Source: Dankookia rubra
GTDB lineage: Bacteria; Pseudomonadota; Alphaproteobacteria; Acetobacterales; Acetobacteraceae
Length of the DNA stretch: 64,000 bases
Reading direction: 5' to 3'
Assembly (NCBI RefSeq): GCF_004355005.1
Contig: NZ_SMSJ01000019.1
Location: forward strand, 29,990-93,989
The notes under the pieces are model-generated. The model had not been told where the DNA came from and did no database searches. It saw nothing but the letters and a program-made list of their open reading frames with translations. Below, piece after piece: positions 26,526-34,513 of the stretch (position 1 is its first letter; the number at the start of each line of letters is the position of its first letter). A program made the translations under genes and the position numbers.

Positions 26526-27286
26526 CCAAGGAAGCCATCCTCGGCGCCATACGCCGCGGCCTGAAGCGCGGCCCCTTGCCGGCCGAGCAGCAGGCCATGC
26601 TGGCCGGGCGGCTGGCAACGCATCCGCGCCACCTGATCCCCGCCCGGTCCCGCCTGCCGCGGCCCGACCAGGTCGCGCTGTTCATCCGCAACGTCGAAAA
26701 GGAATTCGGCACTGTCGAGCGGGTGCCGGACCTCGCCGGCGTGCCGGCGGCGCTTGCCGAATACCTGGCGGCGCAGAACCTGCCGTCGCGCTTCGTCATG
26801 GCGCCGCACCCGGAATTCGAGGGCATCCCCTGGGCCGACCGGCCGCTGCTGGAATTCGAGCGCCGCCGGGCCGAGGCGACCGATCAGGTCAGCCTGCAGC
26901 ATGGCTGGGCGGCGGTGGCGGAGACCGGGACGCTGATGCTCCCCTCCGCTCCCGGCCGCCCGACCACGCTGAACCTGCTGGCCGAGACCGAAGTAGTGGT
27001 GCTGCGCGCCAGCGCCATCGTCGGCGCCTATGAGGAGGCCTGGGACCGGCTGCGGGCGGAGAACCAGGACGCGCGCTCGGGCGGCTTCATGCCGCGCAAC
27101 ATCATGTTCGTCACCGGCCCCTCCCGCTCGGCCGATATCGAGCAGACGCTGGAACTCGGCGCGCATGGGCCGCGCCGGCTGCACGTCATCCTGGTGGATG
27201 ACGACTTGGCGGCGCTGCCGATGGGCGATGCAGTCGCGCCGCCGCCGGTGGCGCTGCCCGGCGGTCCCGCCGCCCCCGGCGACTGA
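26522..27286 (+). CDS. lutC: LutC-like LUD-domain protein
   Basis: A 254-residue LUD-domain protein (YkgG/LutC type), the third component of the lactate-utilisation complex. The core is AVAETGTLMLPSAPGRPTTL, then FVTGPSRSADIEQTLELGAH and GPRRLHVILVDDD, the standard LutC C-terminal motif. It starts ATGA, overlapping the stop of the coiled-coil microprotein. Smr follows 7 nt later. The N-terminal ~90 residues are variable, as usual for LutC. Confidence 0.9.
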   Translation: MTKEAILGAIRRGLKRGPLPAEQQAMLAGRLATHPRHLIPARSRLPRPDQVALFIRNVEKEFGTVERVPDLAGVPAALAEYLAAQNLPSRFVMAPHPEFEGIPWADRPLLEFERRRAEATDQVSLQHGWAAVAETGTLMLPSAPGRPTTLNLLAETEVVVLRASAIVGAYEEAWDRLRAENQDARSGGFMPRNIMFVTGPSRSADIEQTLELGAHGPRRLHVILVDDDLAALPMGDAVAPPPVALPGGPAAPGD

Positions 27287-27293
27287 GCCTCCC

Positions 27294-27890
27294 TTGGCGC
27301 CCTGGCTGAAATCGGCGGCGCCCGCGCGCCCGCGCGCCCGGCAGGGGCTGACCGAGGCCGAGCGCGCGCTTTGGCAGATCTACACCAGCCGCGCCCAGGT
27401 GGCGCCGCTGCCGGGCAAGGCGCTGACCCCGCCGCCCGCACCGCCACCACCGCCCGCGGCCGCCATGCCTGCCCCGTCCGCACCGGTGCCCATACCGCCC
27501 AAGCCGCTTCCGGTCCTGCCGCATCGCGGGGTGGAACTGCAGATCGGCCATGCCCCTGCCGGACTCGACAACAAGCGCTGGAAGGCGCTGCGCCGGGGGG
27601 ACATGCGGCCGGAGCGGACGCTCGACCTGCATGGCCGCCGGGTACAGGACGCGCACGGGGCCGTTCGTCGTTTCCTGCACGACGCCCAGGGCGATGGCAT
27701 CCGCTGCGTCGCCATCGTCACAGGCAAGGGCTCGGCCGGGCAGGAGGTCGGCGTGCTGCGGCGGGAGCTGCCGCATTGGCTCAATGCGCCGGAGCTGCGG
27801 CACCTGCTGCTGGGCGCGGCGCACTATTCTGCCGGCAATCCCGGCGCGGTGGTGCTGCTGCTCCGCCGGGGCAGGGGGGCCAGCCGGTGA
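27294..27890 (+). CDS. Smr domain protein
   Basis: A 198-residue Smr/MutS2-type protein. The N-terminal ~80 residues are proline/alanine-rich and probably disordered. The Smr domain occupies the C-terminal ~100, with the family motifs LDLHG (in RTLDLHGRRVQDAHGAVRRF) and VTGKGS (TGxG). Smr domains can nick nucleic acid; the in vivo role of short Smr proteins is unclear. The TTG at 27294 is the only plausible start after the lutC stop. The next gene starts GTGA, overlapping the stop. Confidence 0.82.
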   Translation: MAPWLKSAAPARPRARQGLTEAERALWQIYTSRAQVAPLPGKALTPPPAPPPPPAAAMPAPSAPVPIPPKPLPVLPHRGVELQIGHAPAGLDNKRWKALRRGDMRPERTLDLHGRRVQDAHGAVRRFLHDAQGDGIRCVAIVTGKGSAGQEVGVLRRELPHWLNAPELRHLLLGAAHYSAGNPGAVVLLLRRGRGASR

Positions 27891-28252
27891 CGCCCTTCGG
27901 CGCCCGGCTACGCGCGTTGCGGGAATCGCGCGGCGTCAGCCAAGCCGAATTGGCCCAGGCGCTACACGTCTCGCCAGCCTATCTTTCAGCGCTCGAGCAC
28001 GGCCATCGCGGCCGGCCCTCGCCCGGGCTGATTCACCAGGTGAACGAGTTCTTCGGCCTGATTTGGGACGATGCCGAGGAAATGGTGCGGCTCGCCCGCG
28101 TCTCGCATCCCCGGGTGGTGGTGGACACTGCCGGGCTGAGCGCCGAGGCGACCGCATTGGCGAACCGGCTGGCACGGGACATCCGCCGGCTACCGCCCGA
28201 GACATTGGCTGCCCTGGCGGCCGTGCTGGACGCGCTGCCGCCCGAGAGGTGA
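27887..28252 (+). CDS. XRE-family HTH regulator
   Basis: A 121-residue regulator. The helix-turn-helix lies at residues 5-60 (ARLRALRESRGVSQAELAQA, then SPAYLSALEHGHRGRPS). The C-terminal part is a short helical region (VRLARVSHPRVVVDTAGLSA). Translation is coupled to smr through GTGA. It probably controls its own operon (lutB, microprotein, lutC, smr), but no operator can be identified. Repeat copy D follows 14 nt after the stop. Confidence 0.85.
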   Translation: MTPFGARLRALRESRGVSQAELAQALHVSPAYLSALEHGHRGRPSPGLIHQVNEFFGLIWDDAEEMVRLARVSHPRVVVDTAGLSAEATALANRLARDIRRLPPETLAALAAVLDALPPER

Positions 28253-28265
28253 AGGATAGGCAAGG

Positions 28266-28366
28266 CCAGGGAAGAAGTATCTTTCCTGGACCCTCCTGTG
28301 TTTCTCTGCATCGGGGCCCACCGCCCAGGACGGAAGGGGAACATGAAAAGGGAATATTCTTCCCTT
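28266..28366 (+). repeat. Intergenic three-module repeat, copy D (diverged)
   Basis: Begins 14 nt after the HTH gene stop. The 5' hairpin is CCAGGGAAG-AAGTAT-CTTTCCTGG (28266-28289, 9 pairs including one G-T). The linker is ACCCTCCTGTGTTTCTC. The central palindrome is largely lost. The 3' hairpin is AAGGGAA-TATTC-TTCCCTT (28348-28366, perfect 7-bp stem). It fills the gap before the convergent papain-like gene (ends 28374). Confidence 0.6.
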
Positions 28367-28373
28367 CCTGCCT

Positions 28374-28901
28374 TCAGGCCACCAAGGGTCCGCCGAGCAG
28401 CCGCGCCGCATGCGTCACATGCCGCCGGCCGTGCGTCTTGGCCGAGACCAGCACCCCGGTATGCCGGTTGTCGTGCAGCGTCGTCAGGCCGAAACCATGG
28501 CTATGCAGCAGCAGGAAATGGTCGGTGATACGGACCAGGTACCAGCCGGGCGCCAACCCGTCCCGGGCGAAGTCGACCAGGGAGCGGCGCTTCTCCGGCA
28601 GGTCCAGCGCCGCATGCGCGATGCCGACGGCGTCCAGCGCCTCCAGCAGGTCGCGCCAGTAAGCGGTGACGATCGGCCCTTCGGCAGGGTACCAGGCGGG
28701 GGCGATGCTGCGGAGCAATACGCCGGCTTCGGCATAGCTGCGGCCGGTGGCCAAGGCGAGGGTGGCGGGCCCGCACCAGGGGGTCTGGCCGAGGTTTTCC
28801 TCCAGCAAAGCCAAGTGGCCGCGGAGCGCGGCAGGGGCTTCGGCGCGGCGGCCAGCCTCGGCCTGGGGCGCCTCGTCCATTGGCCGATGCTGAAATCCCA
28901 T
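28374..28901 (-). CDS. Putative papain-like cysteine protease-fold protein
   Basis: A 175-residue protein without a name I can assign. The pattern TPWCGPATLALATGRSYAEA, followed about 80 residues later by PGWYLVRITDHFLLLHSHGF and DNRH, looks like the Cys, His and Asx of papain-like (C39/NlpC-like) proteins, including those often found in prophages. The catalytic residues would be that Cys, the His of TDH and a following Asp or Asn. There is no signal peptide. The start at 28901 (MGFQHRP) is preferred; the frame is open to 29000, but that part is AT-rich promoter DNA. Function unknown. Confidence 0.6.
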   Translation of the reverse strand: MGFQHRPMDEAPQAEAGRRAEAPAALRGHLALLEENLGQTPWCGPATLALATGRSYAEAGVLLRSIAPAWYPAEGPIVTAYWRDLLEALDAVGIAHAALDLPEKRRSLVDFARDGLAPGWYLVRITDHFLLLHSHGFGLTTLHDNRHTGVLVSAKTHGRRHVTHAARLLGGPLVA

Positions 28902-28957
28902 GCTGCACGCCTTGCGAAGAACGATGACCCGATCGGCCGCCGTGTTCACAAGATCGT

Positions 28958-28985
28958 GTGTTATCACTTTATAGTCAATAAGCAA
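28958..28985 (-). promoter_or_regulatory. AT-rich promoter candidate for the papain-like gene
   Basis: On the minus strand, TTGCTT (28980-28985) and TAACAC (28958-28963) are 16 nt apart, inside one of the most AT-rich stretches of the window (28955-29010). Just upstream, after the maf stop, is the inverted repeat AACCAAATTGGTT followed by a T-rich run, a possible weak terminator for maf. Confidence 0.35.
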
Positions 28986-29009
28986 ATTTAAAGGAACCAA
29001 TTTGGTTTC

Positions 29010-29630
29010 TTAGCGTAGCAGCGCTCCATGCTGCCGCAGGAAGCCGAGCAGCGGCAGCAGCGGCAGGCCGAGGATGGCGCTGTGCTCGCCCTCGATCCGG
29101 TCGAAGAGCTGTACCCCCAGCCCTTCCAGCCGATAGGCGCCGACCGAGGTCAACACAGCCTCGCCCTCCGCCTCCAGGTAGGCGTCGAGGAATGCGTCGG
29201 AAAAATCCCGCATCGCCAGCCGCGGTCGGGCGACATGCTGCCAGACCTGCATCCCGCCGCGCCAGCAGACCATGGCCGAGACCAACTCATGCGTCCGGCC
29301 GCGCAGCGCCTGCAAATGCGCGCGCGCGCCATCCATACCAGCCGGCTTATCGAACCACTGCCCTTCGCAGACCAGCATCTGGTCGGCGCCGATCACCAGC
29401 GCCTCGGGGTGCCGGCGAGCGATGCGCTGTGCCTTGGCCTCGGCCAGCAGCATCGCTGCGTCCTCGACCGGAATGCCTTCGGCCTGGGCGCTTTCCTTGA
29501 TCGCGGCCTCGTCCACTGCGGCAGCCTGGGCGGTGAAGCGCAGCCCGGCCGCCGCCAGCACCGCCCGCCGGGCGGCCGAGGCGGTGGCCAGGATCAGCTC
29601 GGGCGCGGCGGCCTGGACCCGCGGGCTCAC
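29010..29630 (-). CDS. maf: Maf family nucleoside triphosphate pyrophosphatase
   Basis: A 206-residue Maf/YhdE-type house-cleaning pyrophosphatase. Family motifs are [18 protein letters not shown] (the S-R-R region), [20 protein letters not shown] (catalytic Asp), [20 protein letters not shown] and [20 protein letters not shown]. The GTG at 29630 overlaps the ppsR stop (GTGA), so translation is coupled. The order hemE / ppsR-maf is the classical gene neighbourhood of the alphaproteobacterial chromosome origin. The gene continues away from the origin. Confidence 0.92.
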   Translation of the reverse strand: MSPRVQAAAPELILATASAARRAVLAAAGLRFTAQAAAVDEAAIKESAQAEGIPVEDAAMLLAEAKAQRIARRHPEALVIGADQMLVCEGQWFDKPAGMDGARAHLQALRGRTHELVSAMVCWRGGMQVWQHVARPRLAMRDFSDAFLDAYLEAEGEAVLTSVGAYRLEGLGVQLFDRIEGEHSAILGLPLLPLLGFLRQHGALLR

Positions 29631-30493
29631 GAGGCCGGCCGCTGGGCTTCGGCCTCGGCCTGGCCGCGACGGGCGTGCCAAGCTTCCATCAATTGCAGCA
29701 CGGTCGCCGCCGTCTCCTCGATGCTGCGGCGGGTCACGTCGATCACCGGCCAGCCATGCGCGGTGCAAAGCCGCCGCGCCTGCAGGATTTCGGCCTTCAC
29801 GCTGTCCGGATCGATATAGTCGGAGGTGTCCTGGCGGACGCCGTCGGCGCCGATCAGCCGCAGCCGATGCCGGCGGATCTCGATCAGCGCCGCCGTCTCG
29901 ATGGTCAGGCCGACCACCGGGCAGCGCGGGTTGTCGAGCTCGGGCGGCAGGGCGGCATGCGGAACGATCGGGACGTTGGCCGCCTTGATCCCCCGGTTCG
30001 CCAGGTAGAAGCAGGTCGGCGTCTTGGACGAGCGGGACACGCCGACCAGGCAGACATCCGCCTCGGCGATGCCGGCCGTGCCCTGGCCGTCGTCATGCGC
30101 CAGCACGTAGTGCATGGCGTCGATCCGGCGGAAGTAGTCGGCGTCCATCACGTGCTGCGCTGCCCGCTTCTCCTTTGCCTGGGCGCCAATCTGGCTCTGC
30201 AGCAGTTCCATCGTCTGGTCGAGCACCGACAGGCAGGGCACGCCGAGCCGCTCGCATATCTCCTCCAGCGCGTGCCGCAGGCTGCGGTCCACCAGCGTGA
30301 AGAGCACCGGCCCGGGCTCGTGCTGCAGCCCTTCCAGCACGCGATCGAGCTGGAGGCGGGAGCGGATGAGGCTCCAGCGGTGGTGGATGACGTGATGGTC
30401 CTCGAACCGGGCGAGGGTCGCGCGGGCGATGGAATTCAGCGTTTCCCCGGTGCTGTCGGAGACCAGATGCAGGTTGATGGAACGGAGGGGCAT
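29627..30493 (-). CDS. ppsR: PEP synthase/PPDK regulatory kinase-phosphotransferase (PSRP, DUF299)
   Basis: A 288-residue bifunctional kinase/pyrophosphorylase regulating pyruvate phosphate dikinase or PEP synthase. Features: [20 protein letters not shown] at the N-terminus, the P-loop-like [18 protein letters not shown] and the C-terminal [20 protein letters not shown]. Length is usual (~270-290). The ATG at 30493 is next to the presumed origin. It is divergent from hemE, with maf overlapping downstream. In Caulobacter the first gene after the origin is of this family. Confidence 0.95.
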   Translation of the reverse strand: MPLRSINLHLVSDSTGETLNSIARATLARFEDHHVIHHRWSLIRSRLQLDRVLEGLQHEPGPVLFTLVDRSLRHALEEICERLGVPCLSVLDQTMELLQSQIGAQAKEKRAAQHVMDADYFRRIDAMHYVLAHDDGQGTAGIAEADVCLVGVSRSSKTPTCFYLANRGIKAANVPIVPHAALPPELDNPRCPVVGLTIETAALIEIRRHRLRLIGADGVRQDTSDYIDPDSVKAEILQARRLCTAHGWPVIDVTRRSIEETAATVLQLMEAWHARRGQAEAEAQRPAS

Positions 30494-30794
30494 GATGGGG
30501 AGGATACCGTGGACAGCGGGGGATACCGGGGAAAACTCTAGCGGCTCGGACGGGATTGGGGGACTGGCTTAACGAGTCCTCTTCGATCCGACCGGCGGTA
30601 TGGTCGCGAAGGGGGTCTCGTGAGGAATCCGGGCGGTCCGGAATTATCCCCGGGATTCAACCGAGTCGCCGCCCGGCATGGTTGTGGACAGAGCTGTGGA
30701 TGGTTCGCGAGGCAATTGGCTCCACATTGTCCACAGGCATCAACAGACCCTACCACCTTTCAAGAATCCTGTTTTCTTGCGAGAGAGTAGAGCG
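30494..30794. other. oriC: Probable chromosome origin (oriC) between ppsR and hemE
   Basis: A 301-nt gene-free region between divergent ppsR and hemE. Three DnaA-box-like 9-mers cluster within 53 nt: TGTGGACAG (30683-30691, reverse of CTGTCCACA), TGTGGATGG (30695-30703, reverse of CCATCCACA) and TTGTCCACA (30727-30735, 8/9 to the TTATNCACA consensus). AT-richer DNA follows (about 30740-30775). The hemE-ppsR location is the known origin site in Caulobacter and several other alphaproteobacteria, and parAB/parS lie 16 kb away. No CtrA TTAA-N7-TTAA pair was seen. It also holds both divergent promoters. Confidence 0.65.
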
Positions 30795-31877
30795 ATGGAG
30801 ACCGAACGTCCCGCGCCGGGCCAGGCGACCCCTTCGACGACCCAATCCAAGCCGATGCTCCGCGCCCTGGCCGGGGAGGCCGTCTGGCCGCCGCCGATGT
30901 GGCTGATGCGCCAAGCCGGCCGCTACCTGCCCGAGTATCGGGAGGTGCGGGCCCAGGCCGGCGACTTCATCGCTCTCTGCACCAACCCGGAGCTGGCGGC
31001 CGAGGTGACGCTGCAGCCGATCCGCCGCTACGGCATGGATGGCGCCATCCTCTTTTCCGACATTCTCATGGTGCCCTGGGCCATGGGCCAGCCGCTGCGC
31101 TTTGCCGAAGGCGAGGGGCCGCAGCTCGCGCCGGTTCGCACTGCCGCGGCGATCGAGGCGCTCGACCCCGCGATCTGCGCCGGCAATGCCGCGCCGATCA
31201 TCCAGACCGTGCGGCTGGTCCGCGCCGCGCTCGACGCGCATGCCCAGAAGACTACACTGATCGGTTTTGCCGGCAGCCCCTGGACTGTCGCCTGCTACAT
31301 GGTGGAGGGCCATGGCAGCCGCGACTTCGCCGCCGCCCGCGGCATGGCCTATGGCGAGCCCCAGCTCTTCGGCAAGCTGATCCGCACCTTGGTGGAGGCG
31401 ACCACCGCCTACCTGCTGGCCCAGGCCGAGGCGGGAGCCGAGGCGCTGATGCTGTTCGACAGCTGGGCCGGGACCCTCTCGCCATCGCAGTTCCGCCGCT
31501 GGGTGATCGAGCCGACCGGGCAGATCGTCCGGGCCATCCGCAAGGTGAACCCGGCGATCCCGATCATCGGCTTCCCTCGCCTGGCCGGCCCGATGCTGGC
31601 CGAATACGCGCAACGCACGGGCGTGCAGTGCCTCGGCGTCGACACCACCATGGACCTGCGCTGGGCCTCCGGTGCGGTGGAGGCGCACCAGGCGCTGCAG
31701 GGCAACCTGGATCCGCTGGCGCTGGTTGCCGGCGGCATGGCGCTGGAAGCCGAGGCGCGCAGCATCCTCGGGACCATGCGGGGGCGGCCCTACATCTTCA
31801 ACCTGGGCCATGGGATCGAAAAGGTGACCCCGCCCGAGCATGTCGCGGCCCTGGTGCGGCTGGTCCGGACCGGCTGA
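30795..31877 (+). CDS. hemE: Uroporphyrinogen decarboxylase
   Basis: A 360-residue haem-pathway enzyme that decarboxylates uroporphyrinogen III to coproporphyrinogen III. Signature motifs: PPMWLMRQAGRYLPEYREVR near the N-terminus, GFAGSPWTVACYMVEG and FNLGHGIEKVTPPEHVAALV at the C-terminus. The ATG at 30795 gives about 20 extra residues; ATG 30855 (MLRALAGE) is a possible alternative. First gene right of the presumed origin and head of the hemE-hemH-HAD-hemJ cluster. Confidence 0.96.
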   Translation: METERPAPGQATPSTTQSKPMLRALAGEAVWPPPMWLMRQAGRYLPEYREVRAQAGDFIALCTNPELAAEVTLQPIRRYGMDGAILFSDILMVPWAMGQPLRFAEGEGPQLAPVRTAAAIEALDPAICAGNAAPIIQTVRLVRAALDAHAQKTTLIGFAGSPWTVACYMVEGHGSRDFAAARGMAYGEPQLFGKLIRTLVEATTAYLLAQAEAGAEALMLFDSWAGTLSPSQFRRWVIEPTGQIVRAIRKVNPAIPIIGFPRLAGPMLAEYAQRTGVQCLGVDTTMDLRWASGAVEAHQALQGNLDPLALVAGGMALEAEARSILGTMRGRPYIFNLGHGIEKVTPPEHVAALVRLVRTG

Positions 31878-31967
31878 GCCGCACCATCGCCCGCCTCGGC
31901 CAGGGACGCTCCGCTTATTGGAATGGGGCGCCCCGCTTCCGGGCTTGACCTCCCTTGCGGGCATGTC

Positions 31968-33110
31968 ATGTCCAGCGCCATGGACCAGACCGCGCCCGCC
32001 GGCTCTACGACCCTGCCCGAGGATCGCCCCAGGGCGGCCCGCCGGCGCGTGGCCGTGGTGCTATTCAATTTGGGCGGCCCGGACCGGATCGAGAGCGTCC
32101 GGCCCTTCCTCGAGAACCTGTTCCGCGACCCGGCAATCCTGCGGGTGCCAGGTTTCATCCGGCCCTGGCTGGGCAAGTTCATCGCCCGGCGGCGCACCAA
32201 GGCGGCTTCCGAGAACTACGCGATCCTCGGCGGCGGCTCCCCGCTGCTGGAATTGACCGAGGGCCAGGCGCGCGCGTTGGAAGCCGCCCTGGCCGGCGAG
32301 ACGGATGCCGAGTACCGCTGCTTCATCGCCATGCGGTACTGGCACCCGATGAGCGATGCCTGCGCTGCCGAGGTCGCCACCTGGGGAGCGGAAGAGGTGC
32401 TGCTGCTGCCGCTCTACCCGCAATATTCGACGACGACGACCGGCAGCAGCCTGGCGGAATGGGCCCGGGCCGCGCGGAAGGCCGGCATCGACCTGCCGAC
32501 CACCACGCTCTGTTGCTGGCACTCCGACCCGGCCTTCGCCGCGGCAACCGCCGCCATGGTGCGCGCTGCCTGGCACCGCGCCCGGACCGAGCTGCCGGGC
32601 GGCGTGAAGCTGCGGATCCTCTTCTCCGCCCATGGCTTGCCGGAAAGCATCGTGAAGTCCGGCGACCCCTACCAGTGGCAGGTCGAGCAGGCCGTGGCCG
32701 CGGTGGTCGAGCGGCTGGCGATGCCGGAACTCGATCACGTCGTCTGTTACCAGTCGCGCGTCACCCCGCAGAAATGGATCGGCCCGAGCACCGAGGACGA
32801 ACTGGAGCGTGCGGCGCATGACAAGACCGCCGTGCTGGTCTGCCCGATCGCCTTCGTCTCCGAACACTCGGAGACCCTGGTCGAGCTGGATGTCGAATAC
32901 CGGGAGGAGGCCGACCGGCTCGGCGTCCCCGGGTATTTCCGCATGCCTGCCCAGAACAGCGACCCCGGTTTCATCGCCGCGCTGCGCGACCTGGCACTGA
33001 CGGCCCGGGCCGGCAGCCGTCGGCTCTGCAGCTTTGCCGGCGGGCGCCAATGCCCGAAGGCCTTCGGCGATTGCCCGCATGCCAGGGCCCGCGCGAAGGA
33101 GATGGCGTGA
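31968..33110 (+). CDS. hemH: Ferrochelatase
   Basis: A 380-residue enzyme inserting Fe2+ into protoporphyrin IX. Motifs: VVLFNLGGPDRIESVRPFLE, LYPQYSTTTTGSS, LFSAHGLPESIVKSGDPY (catalytic His) and FVSEHSETLVELDVEYRE. The C-terminus carries CSFAGGRQCPKAFGDCPHAR, a Cys-rich tail resembling the [2Fe-2S]-ligating end of some ferrochelatases, such as that of Caulobacter. ATG 31968 or 31980 could be the start. The stop overlaps the GTGA start of the HAD gene. Confidence 0.95.
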   Translation: MSSAMDQTAPAGSTTLPEDRPRAARRRVAVVLFNLGGPDRIESVRPFLENLFRDPAILRVPGFIRPWLGKFIARRRTKAASENYAILGGGSPLLELTEGQARALEAALAGETDAEYRCFIAMRYWHPMSDACAAEVATWGAEEVLLLPLYPQYSTTTTGSSLAEWARAARKAGIDLPTTTLCCWHSDPAFAAATAAMVRAAWHRARTELPGGVKLRILFSAHGLPESIVKSGDPYQWQVEQAVAAVVERLAMPELDHVVCYQSRVTPQKWIGPSTEDELERAAHDKTAVLVCPIAFVSEHSETLVELDVEYREEADRLGVPGYFRMPAQNSDPGFIAALRDLALTARAGSRRLCSFAGGRQCPKAFGDCPHARARAKEMA

Positions 33111-33769
33111 TACGCCCGCGCGCGGTGCTGTTCGACTGCGACGGCGTGCTGGCGGACAGTGAAGGCCTCGTCAATCGCATCGTCGCCGAGGACCTGACCG
33201 TGCGAGGCTGGCGGCTCTCGGCGGAGGAGGCGAGGGAGACCTTCCTCGGCCTCGCCGCGCCGGACATGCTGCCGATGATCGAGGCCCGGGTCGGCCCGCT
33301 GCCGCCGCGCTGGATGCACGACCTCTCCCGCACCATCGCCGCCGCCATGCAGCGGGAGCTCCTGGCGGTGCCGGGCGCCGTGGCCGCGGTGCAGGCGGTG
33401 GCCGCAGCGGGGTTGGCGGTGGCCGTCGCCTCGAATTCCGGCCGGGCGGAGCTGGTCTCGAAGCTCGACCGGCTGGGCCTTGCCAAGGCCTTCGGCCCGC
33501 GGATCTTCAGCTTCGAGGACGTCGCCCGGCCGAAGCCCGCGCCCGACATGTACCGCGCCGCGGCGGCGGCATGTGGTGCCGCCCCGGCCGATTGCGTGGT
33601 GGTGGAGGACAGCCTGCTCGGCGCCCGGGCCGGCATCGCCGCCGGCTGCCGGGTGCTGGGCTTCACCCGGGAGACGGATGCCTCGGTCCTCGCCGCGGTC
33701 GGCGCCGTGCCCTTCGCCCGGATGGATGACCTGCCGCGGCTGCTCGGGCTGCAAGGGCTGGCGGCGTGA
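33107..33769 (+). CDS. HAD-superfamily phosphatase (Gph-like)
   Basis: A 220-residue HAD hydrolase of the beta-phosphoglucomutase/phosphoglycolate phosphatase type. Motif I is VLFDCDGVLADSE (Asp nucleophile), motif II VAVASNSGR, motif III Lys in RPKPAPDMY and motif IV VVVEDSLLGARAG; a helical cap lies between I and II. Its start GTGA overlaps the hemH stop and its stop overlaps the hemJ start. It is thus embedded in the haem operon. The substrate is unknown. Confidence 0.88.
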   Translation: MIRPRAVLFDCDGVLADSEGLVNRIVAEDLTVRGWRLSAEEARETFLGLAAPDMLPMIEARVGPLPPRWMHDLSRTIAAAMQRELLAVPGAVAAVQAVAAAGLAVAVASNSGRAELVSKLDRLGLAKAFGPRIFSFEDVARPKPAPDMYRAAAAACGAAPADCVVVEDSLLGARAGIAAGCRVLGFTRETDASVLAAVGAVPFARMDDLPRLLGLQGLAA

Positions 33770-34218
33770 CCTTCGACGCGCTGGCGCCGGCCTATCCCTG
33801 GGTGAAGTCCGTCCACCTGATGGCGGTGATCGCCTGGATGGCCGGGCTGTTCTACCTGCCGCGGCTGTTTGTCTACCATACCCAGGTGGCGGTGGGCTCG
33901 GAGCAGGACGCGCTGTTCAAGGTGATGGAACGGCGGCTGATCCGCGCCATCATGAACCCGGCCATGATCGTGGCGTGGGCACTGGGGATCACCCTGGTCC
34001 TGACCCCCGGCGTGGTCAGCTGGACCGCTGGCTGGTGGCACGTGAAATTTGCCTCTGTCCTCGGCATGACCTGGTTCCACCACCACCTCAGCCTCGGCCG
34101 AAAGGCCATGGAGCGCGGCGAGCGGCCGCGCACCGAGCGCTACTGGCGGGCGATGAACGAGGTGCCGACCCTGTTGATGGTCGCCATCGTTCTGATGGTC
34201 ATCGTCAAGCCGTTCTGA
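33766..34218 (+). CDS. hemJ: Protoporphyrinogen IX oxidase HemJ
   Basis: A 150-residue HemJ (UPF0093) membrane enzyme oxidising protoporphyrinogen IX to protoporphyrin IX. Four hydrophobic helices are visible, with the conserved WVKSVHLMAVIAWMAGLFYL, followed by PRLFVYH and WWHVKFASVLGMTWFHHHLS. The GTG start overlaps the HAD stop (GTGA). With hemE and hemH it forms the late haem pathway cluster typical of the origin-proximal region. Rho follows after a 295-nt leader. Confidence 0.93.
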   Translation: MTFDALAPAYPWVKSVHLMAVIAWMAGLFYLPRLFVYHTQVAVGSEQDALFKVMERRLIRAIMNPAMIVAWALGITLVLTPGVVSWTAGWWHVKFASVLGMTWFHHHLSLGRKAMERGERPRTERYWRAMNEVPTLLMVAIVLMVIVKPF

Positions 34219-34259
34219 GAAGTTCTTGACTTCGCCGTCTGGATTGACCATCTGGGCGG

Positions 34260-34288
34260 TTGACGGGTGGCGGTGGCCTGCATAGGGT
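34260..34288 (+). promoter_or_regulatory. Candidate rho promoter
   Basis: TTGACG (34260-34265), 17 nt, TAGGGT (34283-34288). The -10 keeps only T1, A2 and T6, so support is moderate. It would give a leader of about 220 nt before rho, in keeping with the long autoregulated rho leaders known in bacteria. The whole gene-free stretch 34219-34513 shows no other feature I can support. Confidence 0.35.
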
Positions 34289-34513
34289 CCCGCTGCTCCT
34301 CGGGCGGCACGCGCGTTTCCGCGTTGCGCCGCCCAACCTCCCTCCTCTCCTCGGGACTTCGCCGGCCGACGGCTCCGACCTTATCCAGCCTCTGGATCGA
34401 TGTCGTGTTCGTGGCACTGGCGGAACGGCCGGGGCATCGGCGCGGGTCCTCCGCGCCACTGCCGGCCTGACTGGGAAGGGTTCCGCTTCCCCAGCATTTG
34501 GACGCGCCGCGCC

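Noticed and set aside
1348-28967. Shared 12-mer GTGATAACACAC at 1348-1359 and (reverse) 28956-28967
   Set aside because: The first copy lies in the lnt coding end and the second in a promoter region; chance is a sufficient explanation.
30501-30528. Two direct GGATACCG words beside the origin as iterons
   Set aside because: Only two copies, short, and no further spacing pattern.
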